From the NCBI RefSeq assembly GCF_003946095.1, contig NZ_RHOD01000006.1, positions 1 through 64,000 of the forward strand: a DNA stretch of 64,000 bases. Reading direction: 5' to 3'. This document shows positions 1-8,795 of this stretch, piece by piece (position 1 is the first letter of the stretch; each line of letters opens with the position of its first letter). Source of the DNA: Levilactobacillus lindianensis (lineage in GTDB: Bacteria; Bacillota; Bacilli; Lactobacillales; Lactobacillaceae). Under the pieces are notes generated by a model that saw nothing but the letters and a program-made list of their open reading frames with translations, made no database searches and was not told the origin of the DNA. The translations under genes and the position numbers were made by a program.

Positions 1-36
1 GTGCTAGTGCGCCACGTTGAAAACGTGATAAAGTAG
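1..36 (+). CDS. Possible 3' end of an upstream coding region
   Basis: Frame 1 is open from the window edge to a TAG at 34-36, giving eleven residues ending in VENVIK. A terminator-like hairpin follows directly, which is what one expects after the last codon of a plus-strand gene. Too little is present to name a product, and the open frame is short enough to be chance. Confidence 0.2.
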   Translation: MLVRHVENVIK

Positions 37-41
37 ATGTA

Positions 42-113
42 CCCAAAGTAATCACTCCCTATATTGGTTGGAATTAGCTACTACCATTGTAAGTGATTGC
101 TTTGGGCTTTTTA
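42..113 (+). terminator. Rho-independent terminator with a large loop
   Basis: A 15-bp stem pairs 42-56 (CCCAAAGTAATCACT) with 92-106, with one G-U pair and a 35-nt loop, and is followed by CTTTTT. It would end plus-strand transcription entering from before the window. Confidence 0.55.
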
Positions 114-130
114 ATTTCTGTTCGGATTAA

Positions 131-316
131 TTATAGAATTTGCCAAGTTAAACCTGTCAGTATGATTTCTCGTTCTTTTAAGGTAAGATGATGATACAGG
201 CTCATAGTCTGAGTCCTCCTTGTAATGGTGTTGTGGTGATTCCATTTTACAAGGGCTCAGGCTATGAGTCTTCTTTTATGTTCTAATTAGCGTTGCACTT
301 CAATTGTAAATTCGTC
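131..316 (-). mobile_element. Truncated 5' end of an IS30-family-like insertion sequence
   Basis: On the minus strand an AAGGAGG ribosome binding site precedes ATG at 205. The reading frame begins MSLYHHLTLKEREIILTG, close to the usual N-terminus of IS30-family transposases (HLTxxERE), and stops at 131-133 after about 24 codons. The sequence at 284-313 (containing GTTGCACTTCAATTGTAAA) resembles the inverted-repeat end of IS30-like elements in lactobacilli. No DDE domain or second end is present, so this is a dead remnant. The family call rests on the short N-terminal match and the remembered end sequence; the match to the terminal repeat is the weaker part. Confidence 0.5.
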
Positions 317-326
317 ATGCATAAAA

Positions 327-680
327 TTAGCTGATGGCCAACAGGAAGCAAACCGTAAACCCTAGCAACCAATATAAGTCGGTCAACCGCCAGAAAGTCT
401 TGAAAAAAGTGGGATAGAGGATCTCGTGGTCCTGAACCGCCTGAATGATGGTCACCAGGATACCAATTGCCATCCAACCAATCACCAGCCAGGGTAAGAC
501 CAGCCCCGCCCCATGCGGGATGAGGGCCAACGCGCAGACCAAGAATAAGGGGGCCATGAGGTCCCAGACACTCAATCCGGTTGGCCAACGCTGTCTGAGC
601 AACCCCTTCACCCCACGAATTATGATGTAGCCAATTGCCAGTATGGCCAGTTTCCCGGCTGGCGATGACCAAAACGACAT
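327..680 (-). CDS. DUF3397 family membrane protein
   Basis: A 117-residue protein made almost entirely of hydrophobic segments (about residues 10-27, 35-75 and 95-117), so an integral membrane protein with three to four helices. Its spacing of hydrophobic runs and the C-terminal FWRLTDLYWLL segment fit the DUF3397 family of Bacilli, whose role is unknown. The ATG at 680 is preferred over an upstream GTG at 695 because GGAAG lies five bases before it. It stands alone between the IS30-like remnant and a divergent small gene. Confidence 0.65.
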   Translation of the reverse strand: MSFWSSPAGKLAILAIGYIIIRGVKGLLRQRWPTGLSVWDLMAPLFLVCALALIPHGAGLVLPWLVIGWMAIGILVTIIQAVQDHEILYPTFFKTFWRLTDLYWLLGFTVCFLLAIS

Positions 681-844
681 TCTACTTCCCCCCACAACTT
701 CTGTTCTAATCCCGCCGATTGCCTAGCGCTTCAGACAGTCTCTGAACGGACAAGTACCGGCGACTCTTCGTTATATTATAGGGATTTCCATCACCAGTTG
801 CAATTCACTTTTATAACAAGTCGTTGACAACTTTGCCGCGACTG

Positions 845-873
845 TTGCATTTCACCCCCACCCACGGTAAACT
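845..873 (+). promoter_or_regulatory. Candidate sigma-A promoter for the DUF4044 gene
   Basis: TTGCAT at 845-850 and TAAACT at 868-873 are separated by 17 bases. The start codon lies about 40 bases downstream, behind AAAGAGGTGG. Confidence 0.4.
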
Positions 874-913
874 AATTGAGTAAATTGGGACGCAAAGAGG
901 TGGCTATTCGCGC

Positions 914-1036
914 ATGGAAAAGAAAAAGAAATCAACATTTCAAAAAATTACCAATGTCTTCGTTTGGATCATGATTATCGCAACTATCGGCTCCTTAGTC
1001 TTCGGGGCAATTGCATCCCTCGGTTGGATGGGCTAA
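914..1036 (+). CDS. DUF4044 family small membrane protein
   Basis: A 40-residue protein too short for ordinary gene calling: a lysine-rich start (MEKKKKSTFQKI), one membrane helix of about 22 residues (VFVWIMIIATIGSLVFGAI) and a short tail. This is the form of DUF4044, a conserved single-pass peptide of lactic acid bacteria with unknown function. A GAGGTGG ribosome binding site stands before the ATG, a promoter-like pair lies upstream and a strong terminator follows ten bases after the stop, so it looks like a monocistronic gene. Confidence 0.75.
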   Translation: MEKKKKSTFQKITNVFVWIMIIATIGSLVFGAIASLGWMG

Positions 1037-1046
1037 TCATATCTGT

Positions 1047-1080
1047 CGCTACCTTCGTTCGTAGGGTGGCGCTTTTTTTT
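1047..1080 (+). terminator. Terminator of the DUF4044 gene
   Basis: Stem CGCTACC / GGTGGCG (1047-1053 with 1065-1071, one G-U pair) followed by eight T. Confidence 0.8.
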
Positions 1081-1124
1081 GCCGGCATCTAGCAAACTCA
1101 CTTAACAAACAAACTGGCTGCAAC

Positions 1125-1181
1125 TTAAAAATGCCATCACCAGCAATCGGAATTAACCAGATTGCCTGTGATGGCATTTTA
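1125..1181 (-). terminator. Terminator of the trmL-ftsK operon
   Basis: Long inverted repeat: AAAATGCCATCAC near 1128-1140 pairs with GTGATGGCATTTT at 1168-1180, with an inner GGCAATC/GATTGC extension and a T-rich minus-strand tail. It lies five bases after the ftsK stop. Confidence 0.75.
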
Positions 1182-1185
1182 AATT

Positions 1186-3504
1186 CTATTCGTTAGGATC
1201 CGTCTTATCGGGTTGCTTGTACACCTGGCGGGGCTTACTCCCCTCCTGAGGGCCAATATACCCGCGTTGCTCCAGGTCATCCATGATCCGAGCGGCACGA
1301 TTATAGCCAATCCGGAACCGCCGCTGTAGCAGCGATGTACTGGCCTTCTGTTGGTCCACTACAAAGGCTAAGGCATCATCAAACAGGTCGTCATCGCTGT
1401 CGCCAGCCTCCTCCTGCTTGAGTTCCTCATCGGTAACCATCATATCTTCATCGTAATCCGCCGTCTGCTGCTGTTTGATAAAGTCCACGACATTCGCCAC
1501 GTCCTCATCCGGGATAAAGGCCCCCTGAACACGCACGGGTGAATTGGCATCGACGGGTTGATAAAGCATGTCCCCGCGACCCAGCAGCTTTTCAGCACCG
1601 TTGGTATCGAGAATCGTCCGCGAATCAATCCCACTGGAAACCGCAAAGGCAATCCGAGACGGGACGTTGGCCTTAATCAAACCAGTGATAACATCGACAG
1701 ATGGCCGTTGGGTAGCCAAGATCATGTGGACCCCGGCCGCTCGTCCCATCTGAGCGAGGCGAATAATCGCATCTTCAACTTCGTTAGAAACCGTCATCAT
1801 CAAATCAGCCAATTCATCCACGACGACCACGATATACGGCAACGTTGGCCGGGCCTGATCGTCTTGGGCATTGGCCTTGCGGACGAAGGCATTGTACCCG
1901 GAAATCTTCCGTTGCCCAAATTGAGAGAACAGCTCATAGCGTCGTTCCATTTCGGCTACCACCTTGTGTAACGCCCGGGCCGCCTTCTTAGGCTCCGAAA
2001 CCACCGGTGTCAATAGATGTGGAATCCCATTGTAAACGCTGAGTTCAACCTTCTTGGGATCAATCAACATCAGCTTCACTTGGTCGGGCCGGGCATTCAT
2101 CAGCATACTGGTAATAATCCCGTTGATGGCCACGGACTTCCCACTCCCGGTCGCCCCGGCGATCAGCAAGTGCGGCATCTTTGTGAGGTCCATGGTGACC
2201 ACTTCACCCGTAACATTCCGCCCTAATGGCACTTCTAGGGGCTTATTCGGATGCGCGGGTTGCGCCTCAACCACGTCCCGAAAGGCAACGGTTGAGACTT
2301 CCTTATTAGGCACTTCAATGCCAATCAACGACTTTCCTGGAATGGGTGCCTGAATCCGGATACCCTTAGCCGCTAGCGCCAAGGCGAGGTCATCGGCTAG
2401 ATTAACAATGCGCGACACCTTGACCCCGATAGCGGGATGAAGTTCATATTCCGTCACCGATGGCCCCAGGCTGACATTCTTAACCTCAGCATCGACACCA
2501 AAACTATCCAGTGTCTGTTTCAAAATCTTGGTATTGGCATCAATGGCATTAACCTCATCCGTCTGATCGGTCGGTGGAACCTGCTTTAACAGCTCAGAAG
2601 TAGGTAATTGATAGTTTGGATCGACCGGCGTTCCACTAGTTAAATCGGGATCCGCCTCAGGTGTTGGCTCCTCCTCAACCGGTGCTGGCTTGGGCTTCGC
2701 TGTCGGCCGCTCATTAGCCACCGTGATGTGATAGCTAGGTTCGCCATCCTTAGGTTGGGGCTTAGGTTCGGGAAAATCCTTTTTCTCGGGATCGGCAATC
2801 GCCGCCGGCTGTGGCTTACGCGAACGCGCCTGATGCTTTTGTTTAGCCGCTTCACCACCGCGTCTCAGAGCTTGACCACTGGCGTGCATCCCCCGGGACA
2901 ACACGCCCCAGACGGTCTTGATCCAGCGTTGCAGGTCGGCGAAAGGAATCTGAAAGAACACAACAACCCCACCCGCCATGATGATCCAGGCAGCAACCTG
3001 TGCCCCCACCAGGGCGATCAACCAGGCCACAATACTGAGTTCTAGGGCCCCAATGACCCCACCACCCAGTTGGCTGGTTAGACCACCCGTGAATAGATCG
3101 GCCAGACCCGCATGCCAGATGGTTGGAATAAATTGCGCATGTTGATTGGCTGTGACAAAGTGGGTCGCCGTGATCCACAGTAGCCAGCCAGCATAAATTA
3201 AGCCACCGCCGACCAAGTAATGGCGCGCTAGCCGAGGCCAGGTCCCGGTGACAAGTAACGCCGCGCCTAAGGCTCCGATAACCACCAATCCAAATTGATA
3301 GCTATCCCCTAGAAACAAGCGAACTAAATTCGCACACAGCGTTCCCAGAAGTCCCAGATGAAATAATCCCAGGGCCACCAAGGCAATCAGCACCAAGCCG
3401 ATCACATTACTGGTATACGGAAACGGTTGGTGACTCGTTCGCCGACGCTTAGCTGGACGCCGTTTCGTGGTCTTACGACGCGTTGTTTTTCGTTTGGTCG
3501 CCAA
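1186..3504 (-). CDS. ftsK: FtsK/SpoIIIE family DNA translocase
   Basis: Hexameric ATP-driven DNA pump that clears chromosome ends from the division septum and aligns dif sites for XerCD recombination. The N-terminus is very basic, then four or so membrane helices (about 30-190), a Pro/Glu-rich linker, and a RecA-like motor with Walker A GATGSGKS near residue 448, Walker B-type LMLIDPKK and the [11 protein letters not shown] segment. The C-terminal winged-helix gamma domain (about 700-765, with [18 protein letters not shown]) reads KOPS sequences. The TTG at 3504, seven bases after AAAGGAGG, is preferred to the TTG at 3522, whose first codons would contain the ribosome binding site. It follows trmL by 23 bases and probably shares its promoter. 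Confidence 0.95.
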   Translation of the reverse strand: MATKRKTTRRKTTKRRPAKRRRTSHQPFPYTSNVIGLVLIALVALGLFHLGLLGTLCANLVRLFLGDSYQFGLVVIGALGAALLVTGTWPRLARHYLVGGGLIYAGWLLWITATHFVTANQHAQFIPTIWHAGLADLFTGGLTSQLGGGVIGALELSIVAWLIALVGAQVAAWIIMAGGVVVFFQIPFADLQRWIKTVWGVLSRGMHASGQALRRGGEAAKQKHQARSRKPQPAAIADPEKKDFPEPKPQPKDGEPSYHITVANERPTAKPKPAPVEEEPTPEADPDLTSGTPVDPNYQLPTSELLKQVPPTDQTDEVNAIDANTKILKQTLDSFGVDAEVKNVSLGPSVTEYELHPAIGVKVSRIVNLADDLALALAAKGIRIQAPIPGKSLIGIEVPNKEVSTVAFRDVVEAQPAHPNKPLEVPLGRNVTGEVVTMDLTKMPHLLIAGATGSGKSVAINGIITSMLMNARPDQVKLMLIDPKKVELSVYNGIPHLLTPVVSEPKKAARALHKVVAEMERRYELFSQFGQRKISGYNAFVRKANAQDDQARPTLPYIVVVVDELADLMMTVSNEVEDAIIRLAQMGRAAGVHMILATQRPSVDVITGLIKANVPSRIAFAVSSGIDSRTILDTNGAEKLLGRGDMLYQPVDANSPVRVQGAFIPDEDVANVVDFIKQQQTADYDEDMMVTDEELKQEEAGDSDDDLFDDALAFVVDQQKASTSLLQRRFRIGYNRAARIMDDLEQRGYIGPQEGSKPRQVYKQPDKTDPNE

Positions 3505-3527
3505 AGAACGGCCTCCTTTCAATCAAG

Positions 3528-4040
3528 TTACTTCAGTTTATCATGGGGGTATTGGTGTACCCGCTCTAATCCTGGAAAGCTCTGCTGACGCAGAACTTCG
3601 TAAATAACGATGGCCGCCGAGTTCGACAAGTTCAACGCCCGAATATGGCTATCGTCTTGTGGAATCCGAATGCACTTCTCCATGTTTTTCCGCATGAAAG
3701 GTTCCGGCAACCCCGTTGTCTCCTTCCCAAAGAGGAAGTAGTGGTCGTTGTCATTAAGCTGGTAGTCCGGATCGGTGTAGTCCTGATCCGCAAATTTTGA
3801 GACTAAGTAGAGCTGGGATAGATCTGAAATAGAATCCATAAAAGCTGGTAGATTTTCGTGATAGCGAACATCCACCTTATCCCAGTAGTCGAGGCCGGCA
3901 CGCTTCAGGTGCGCATCGTCTACGGAAAAACCCAAAGGCTTGATTAAATCTAAAATGGTATCGGTTCCCGCACAGGTCCGGGCGATGTTTCCTGTATTAG
4001 CCGGAAACAATGGTTCGAATAAGGCAATGTGATTCGTCAT
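3528..4040 (-). CDS. trmL: tRNA (cytidine(34)-2'-O)-methyltransferase TrmL
   Basis: SPOUT-class SAM-dependent enzyme that 2'-O-methylates the wobble base of tRNA-Leu isoacceptors. The 170-residue length is typical. Visible family features are the N-terminal LFEPLFPANTGNIARTCAGT, the central LFGKETTGLP and the C-terminal NLSNSAAIVIYE knot motifs. The start is placed at ATG 4040 after GGAGAAGAG; the longer frame adds 17 residues that do not match the family. First gene of a two-gene unit with ftsK. Confidence 0.92.
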   Translation of the reverse strand: MTNHIALFEPLFPANTGNIARTCAGTDTILDLIKPLGFSVDDAHLKRAGLDYWDKVDVRYHENLPAFMDSISDLSQLYLVSKFADQDYTDPDYQLNDNDHYFLFGKETTGLPEPFMRKNMEKCIRIPQDDSHIRALNLSNSAAIVIYEVLRQQSFPGLERVHQYPHDKLK

Positions 4041-4111
4041 AACTCTCTTCTCCGTTCTGCTGGTTAAGTCTGTCTTCCGATTTGCGGGCAAATTCCCCGC
4101 ACCGTCTCATT

Positions 4112-4141
4112 ATTATAGTCACGTCTGACGCGCTTTGACAA
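4112..4141 (-). promoter_or_regulatory. Sigma-A promoter of trmL-ftsK
   Basis: On the minus strand TTGTCA (4136-4141) and a perfect TATAAT (4112-4117) are 18 bases apart, about 70 bases before the trmL start. Confidence 0.7.
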
Positions 4142-4231
4142 GGGACCATCGCGACTATTTTAGTGGTCAAAGCCACTGGTCAAGTCCGCCTTTTTTCACC
4201 GAGGCAACGCACCTACCATCCCCTGTCACAT

Positions 4232-4275
4232 AAAAAAGCAGTTCCTCGGTGTTGAAACGGCGAGGGGCTGCTTTA
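4232..4275 (-). terminator. Terminator downstream of rlmA
   Basis: Minus-strand stem AGCAGCCCCTCG / CGAGGAACTGCT (with internal mismatch) followed by six T. It lies about 125 bases after the rlmA stop, so the transcript has a long 3' tail. The rest of 4142-4399 shows no gene. Confidence 0.7.
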
Positions 4276-4399
4276 GTGAAGTGCACCTTGTCAGCCACCA
4301 ACAGCTATTCGCTGATGTCGACTGCCAAACGATTTCTCATATTCAATATAACACCGTGTTGTGAGCCGCGCAAGTGCCCTGCTCTGCGCATAATGCCCA

Positions 4400-5257
4400 T
4401 TATTCCGCGGCTTTTTGGGCGATCAGCAAGGTGACATCGACCGTAATGTTGTCAAACGGTTCGGCCTGAATGGCAGCCAGCCGTTCCGGTGTGGCTCCCC
4501 AATGCATAGGTGTCATGACGGTTAAATCACTGAACAATGCCGAAGATACCGGGAACTGGTAGCGAATCCGTTTCGTTGTGGCATTAGGATAATGTTGTTC
4601 GAAGAGTCGCAAGACCTTCCCATTATCGTAAGTGGCGTGGGCACTCCCAGCTGGAAAGATGCTGTGCCGCAATTCGATCAGGTAATCCGCATTCGGAATC
4701 ACCTTAAGAAGCTGACCACCGGGAGCTAACACCCGATTGAATTCCTGATAGGCCGAGGGTGAGAACAGGTCAAGGATGGTGGTAAAGGCCCCGTCGCTAA
4801 AGGGCATCTTGGCCAGATCGGCAACGCAGAAGAACGCCGAACTTGCTAGTTGTGTCCCCAGATTGATTCCCGCCTTTGAGAGGTCGAAACCAATCGCGGT
4901 GTCTCGTTGATCGCGTTGCGCCAAGACATCTGCCAATGGCGTTCCCTCACCACAACCGACATCCAAGATCGTCTGGGGGTTAGCTGGCATGTTGGCCGCG
5001 AACTCTTGGGTAATTCCCGCAAATAGACCCGCCTGCAACAGACGGCGCCGGGCAGCTAACATGTCGTTGTCATATTCACTGGCCACCGAACGCTGCATGA
5101 AATACAACGTCCCCTTTTTGGAAAGATCCACGCTATGCCCGTTGGGACACACGAGGCTGTGACCAACCACCGCATCATATGGGGTCAGACAGACTGGACA
5201 ACGAAAGAGCCCCGTGTTGGCGGTTAGAAAGGCCGCCGCCTCATCAATTTTCTTCAT
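4400..5257 (-). CDS. rlmA: 23S rRNA (guanine-N1) methyltransferase, RlmA family
   Basis: A 285-residue SAM-dependent enzyme expected to methylate N1 of G745/G748 in helix 35 of 23S rRNA; the Gram-positive type (RlmA-II) targets G748, near the tylosin site. A zinc-binding motif (C20, C23, C37, H41: CPVC...CPNGH) precedes a Rossmann domain with the SAM loop DVGCGEG at 99-105. The start is ATG 5257 behind AAGGAAGC; the first 14 bases overlap the end of the upstream transporter gene in another frame, suggesting translational coupling. Target position cannot be decided from sequence alone. Confidence 0.85.
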   Translation of the reverse strand: MKKIDEAAAFLTANTGLFRCPVCLTPYDAVVGHSLVCPNGHSVDLSKKGTLYFMQRSVASEYDNDMLAARRRLLQAGLFAGITQEFAANMPANPQTILDVGCGEGTPLADVLAQRDQRDTAIGFDLSKAGINLGTQLASSAFFCVADLAKMPFSDGAFTTILDLFSPSAYQEFNRVLAPGGQLLKVIPNADYLIELRHSIFPAGSAHATYDNGKVLRLFEQHYPNATTKRIRYQFPVSSALFSDLTVMTPMHWGATPERLAAIQAEPFDNITVDVTLLIAQKAAE

Positions 5258-6434
5258 TTGAATTTGCTTCCTTTTCCGTAACTGGCGGGACTTCAACGTA
5301 ACCGCCCGCAAAATTTTGATACCAGTGGAAGCCTTCTGTGGCAACCACTCGGATAACCGCATAGCCCGGAATTCCTAGGACCACACCCAACACACCAAAC
5401 GCCTTCCCGGCTAATAACAGGATAAAGATGATCGTGAGCGGGTGAATCTTGAGGGAGCTGCCCAATACCAGTGGTGAGATGAAGCGGCCTTCGACGGTCT
5501 GTTCCACCACGAAGACAATCAGGACCTTCACCAACATCCAAGGTGACATAAAGGCTGCCACCACAACGGCCGGTATCATCGCTAGAAACGATCCGAGATA
5601 CGGTACCAGGTTCAAAACCCCGGCTAAAATCCCCAGTAACAGGGCAAACTTCAAGCCAACGATTAGAAAACCAACGTAGAACAAGACAGCAACAAAGAAA
5701 GCAACGATTAACTGTCCACGAACATAGTTACTGACCTGTCGATTCATTTCGACCAGTAAATGTTTGGTCGTGTCCCGATACTTAATTGGCAGTATCTTGA
5801 CTAAATGATCGGGTAATTGATGGCCATCGCGCAGGAGATAAAATAGGATGAACGGTGCGGTGACAATCGCCACCACCACCGAAGCCACTCGGCTGACAAT
5901 GCTTCCTACCGAGGAGAAGGTCGTCTTGGCCAAACTAGAGGCTGCCGTGGAGGAGCTATCTGAGAGCTGCTGATTGAATTGGTCGAGTTGCGACTTCAGG
6001 CCGCTCAACCGATCGTCCTCGAGCCACAGAGAGGCGGTTCTCGTGACCTCTTGCCAGTAGTGTGGCCACTCCGTCACCAGGGTTGTCAATTGTTTCTGAA
6101 CCATGGGAATGAGGCTTCCAATCCCCCAGACCAACAGTGCCGCGACAATCACAAAGAGACCGGTAATCGTCCAGGTACGCCCGATCCCCCGCTTTTCGAG
6201 GCGATCGACCACCGGATTCAAGAGATAGAACCCCACCCCTGCAATGATGACGGGTAATCCCACGATCTGCCAGACCAAAACAAGCGGCGTCGCGAGCCAT
6301 GGGACTTTACTTAACACTAACAAAATGAGTAAAATGAGGAGCGTGATTGTTAATCCTGATACCAGGCGGTTGTTAACCACCCAGTTCCAGAACCACGACC
6401 GATTTTTTTGAGACTCTGTCTTCAAGGGCTTCAC
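5244..6434 (-). CDS. AI-2E family (PerM-like) membrane transporter
   Basis: About 396 residues with seven to eight hydrophobic segments (two near 25-70, a pair near 75-105, then 180-205, 235-345) and the typical amphipathic stretch between the first and second half. This fits the AI-2E exporter superfamily, whose substrates are mostly unproven. The GTG at 6434 overlaps its likely ribosome binding site (GGAAGTG), so the TTG at 6425 may be the real start. An extended -10 (TGGTACAAT, about 6459-6467) lies upstream. It overlaps rlmA by 14 bases. Confidence 0.8.
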   Translation of the reverse strand: MKPLKTESQKNRSWFWNWVVNNRLVSGLTITLLILLILLVLSKVPWLATPLVLVWQIVGLPVIIAGVGFYLLNPVVDRLEKRGIGRTWTITGLFVIVAALLVWGIGSLIPMVQKQLTTLVTEWPHYWQEVTRTASLWLEDDRLSGLKSQLDQFNQQLSDSSSTAASSLAKTTFSSVGSIVSRVASVVVAIVTAPFILFYLLRDGHQLPDHLVKILPIKYRDTTKHLLVEMNRQVSNYVRGQLIVAFFVAVLFYVGFLIVGLKFALLLGILAGVLNLVPYLGSFLAMIPAVVVAAFMSPWMLVKVLIVFVVEQTVEGRFISPLVLGSSLKIHPLTIIFILLLAGKAFGVLGVVLGIPGYAVIRVVATEGFHWYQNFAGGYVEVPPVTEKEANSNEEN

Positions 6435-6504
6435 TTCCGTTAATATAGTGGGTATATTGTACCATACCCCATAGACCGGTGACGACTCTTGCGGAGAGAA
6501 AGGA

Positions 6505-7137
6505 ATGAGACATTTGCGAATTATCGAACCATTACTGGAAAACTATGCGGATCTACCCAACGCCATTGAGGCCGGTGCTAAGCGCATTGCCCTCGCCGAC
6601 AACCTCGCCGTTGGTGGCACCACCATTAGCAAGGGGGTCATGGGTGAGGCCGTTCGTTACGCCCACGAACACCAAGTTACCTTAGACGTCCTCATCGCCC
6701 CTAGAGGGGGCCACAGCCCCTACAACGACGTCGAAATCAAGATGATGGAGGCCGACTTACTTGAGGCTCAGCAATTAGGAGTCGACGGGGCAATCTTTGG
6801 GGCTTTGACCACACAACAAACCCTAGATGTCGAGGCCCTCAGCCTTCTAATCGCCGCGGCTGGTGGCATGACCATCACCTTCAGCACCGCCTTCGACGAC
6901 ATCCGGCCCCAAGACCGGGGAACTGCCGTTGACTGGCTCAGCACCCAAGGCTTTGACTACGTTTTGAGCACTGGAAATGCTAGTGAGGACCGGTTAGCCG
7001 ACTGGACTGCCTCCAAGCGTCTCCTAGACTCCGTCAACCTGACCCTGGTTCCTAGCGGCCTGACCGCACAGGAGATTGAACCCGTGGCCAAGGAACTCGG
7101 CGCTAACTTTTTCTTTGGGACGGACGTTCTCAACTAA
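6505..7137 (+). CDS. cutC: CutC family protein
   Basis: A 210-residue TIM-barrel protein of the family named for copper homeostasis; its enzymatic role is unsettled. The LxxNLAVGGTTIS and VLIAPRGGHSPYNDVEIKMM segments followed by GVDGAIFGALT are the family hallmark. It is slightly shorter than typical CutC (about 230-250). ATG follows GGAGAGAAAGGA. It is divergent from the AI-2E transporter and ends in its own terminator. Confidence 0.85.
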   Translation: MRHLRIIEPLLENYADLPNAIEAGAKRIALADNLAVGGTTISKGVMGEAVRYAHEHQVTLDVLIAPRGGHSPYNDVEIKMMEADLLEAQQLGVDGAIFGALTTQQTLDVEALSLLIAAAGGMTITFSTAFDDIRPQDRGTAVDWLSTQGFDYVLSTGNASEDRLADWTASKRLLDSVNLTLVPSGLTAQEIEPVAKELGANFFFGTDVLN

Positions 7138-7151
7138 CTTTTGACCATACG

Positions 7152-7193
7152 AAAGGCCCTTCATGTCATCGATTGACGTGAAGGGCCTTTTTC
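7152..7193 (+). terminator. Terminator of cutC, probably also used from the other side
   Basis: Stem AAAGGCCCTTCA.GTCA at 7152-7167 pairs with 7174-7190 and runs into TTTTTC. The minus-strand side ends in only three T, so it may stop the glycosyltransferase operon less well; no other terminator is seen between 7194 and 7293. Confidence 0.85.
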
Positions 7194-7293
7194 TAGTGAA
7201 CCCCTTGGCAATTCGTGTTGGCCGACGAAACCGCATTTTCATCGACGTTCACTAACTCCCAATCATCCCAACTGTTCACTGCCCACAGTCTAC

Positions 7294-8793
7294 TTACTCC
7301 GCCAGATCGGCCAGCAAGGCTTGCCACTTCTGACGGGTAGCCGTTGCCGAATAGTCATTGGCACGTTTTAGACTGTTTTTCATGTAGCGACGCTGGAGTT
7401 TAGGATCCTTTAAGTAATCACGAACCTTCCAATAAAGCAGATCCTGGTTGTTTCGTTCGACGAGATTTCCATTCTCACCGTCGACCACCATTTCATTAGG
7501 TCCATACCGAATGTCATAGCTGATGACTGGTACGCCGAAACTCAATGCTTCCAGGGTAGTCAACGAGAACCCCTCTTCGACACTCGTCACCATTTCTAGT
7601 GAAGCCTGCTCGTATTCCGCCGTAAGGTCCGGAAGATAGCCGCGGAAGAAGACGTGATCGGTCAACTGGTGCTCGGTCACATAGTCCCGCAGACGTTGTT
7701 CTTCGACCCGACTGCCGAAACCAAAGAGGTGTAACTCAATGTCCGGAAATTCATCGACCAACCGTCCCACCACTTGAACCTGTTCCATGACCTGTTTTTC
7801 TGGTGATAACCGCGCCACACCAATGATCCGGTGGGGCTTTTTCTTACGCAAATTGACCCGTTGTTTCGTGGTATAACCAACTGGAATCACCACGACTGGT
7901 GGCAGATTTGGGAAGCGTTCCATCAGATCCGTCCGCTGTAGGCTGGTCGAAACCACGATGCGGTCAAACTGTTCCGGATGATCCAAGACGTAACGATAGG
8001 TATTTTTCAGAGGCCCTTCAATCACGTTGGCTTGATCCCGAGCGTGGGTACTGTGGAAGACTGCACACACCGTCACATCCGGTCGTGTGGCCCCAAATGC
8101 CGGCGCCAGTGGACCGTTCTTATCGCTGAAGTACACGTCGCCGGCCTGATAGAGTTCGTTAAAGAAGAACGTTTGTAGCTCGCGTTCCGTGTCAAAGAAC
8201 CACTGTTGACCACGATAATCATTCAGAATAATCTGATGCAACTTCGGTTCGCCGGGATTATTGGTATAATACTTTTCTATTTTGACGTGTCCTGCAGTAT
8301 CCAGGTACACTTCGTTTTGAACCTTCTGATTGTCATGCAGATAGCTCACCCGACTCAGAAAGCCACGACTGTCGTAGTGTTCTCGCTTAACCTTCATGCG
8401 CTTGGCATCGAAGTAGTTCAGGTAAACCAACTGTTTCAATGACTCATCGCGGAAGTGGGCGTACATTAGGAATCGTCCTTCGGTGGTAAAAATCCGAATG
8501 TCGGGAGCCGAAGCCACCTCTTGTAACCGAAAATGGCAGGTTTCTTCCCAATATTTACACCAGTCAATGGCCTTGACTGGCACACTCACCGTATCTTGAA
8601 AGTAGTCGTAAAGGCTGAAACAATCGGGACCAATACCGAAACGTTCGGCATTGGCATGAATACCCGGATTGTATCGGGTATAGACACACTTGGCGGGAAG
8701 ATTGGCCGCCTTAAAAAGCTTCAGACGGTTAACCTGGCCTTGCTCAATCCCTGTTAGTTTGGCATTAAAATACACCGCCACAAAATAATTCAT
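7294..8793 (-). CDS. GT4-type glycosyltransferase, TarM/TagE/GtfA-like (third paralogue)
   Basis: A 499-residue cytoplasmic glycosyltransferase with a GT-B fold. The N-terminal third (start MNYFVAVYF, then beta-rich segments such as RGFLSRVSYL and VKIEKYYT) is the DUF1975-type region seen in TarM-like wall-teichoic-acid and GtfA-like protein O-glycosyltransferases. The C-terminal nucleotide-sugar domain has GVARLSPEKQ and an intact EX7E motif (EGFSLTTLE, about residues 405-414). It starts two bases after the preceding gene's stop, with AGGAGG inside that gene's last codons. Placement at the end of the adhesin locus suggests it modifies the adhesin; poly(glycerol phosphate) remains an alternative acceptor. 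Confidence 0.8.
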   Translation of the reverse strand: MNYFVAVYFNAKLTGIEQGQVNRLKLFKAANLPAKCVYTRYNPGIHANAERFGIGPDCFSLYDYFQDTVSVPVKAIDWCKYWEETCHFRLQEVASAPDIRIFTTEGRFLMYAHFRDESLKQLVYLNYFDAKRMKVKREHYDSRGFLSRVSYLHDNQKVQNEVYLDTAGHVKIEKYYTNNPGEPKLHQIILNDYRGQQWFFDTERELQTFFFNELYQAGDVYFSDKNGPLAPAFGATRPDVTVCAVFHSTHARDQANVIEGPLKNTYRYVLDHPEQFDRIVVSTSLQRTDLMERFPNLPPVVVIPVGYTTKQRVNLRKKKPHRIIGVARLSPEKQVMEQVQVVGRLVDEFPDIELHLFGFGSRVEEQRLRDYVTEHQLTDHVFFRGYLPDLTAEYEQASLEMVTSVEEGFSLTTLEALSFGVPVISYDIRYGPNEMVVDGENGNLVERNNQDLLYWKVRDYLKDPKLQRRYMKNSLKRANDYSATATRQKWQALLADLAE

Positions 8794-8795
8794 GA

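Noticed and set aside
283-672. 129-codon minus-strand frame overlapping the DUF3397 gene
   Set aside because: It is the other-frame shadow of the DUF3397 gene, which has the hydrophobic pattern and ribosome binding site.
4249-4434. 61-codon plus-strand frame
   Set aside because: Begins within the terminator hairpin and overlaps the end of rlmA; no ribosome binding site.
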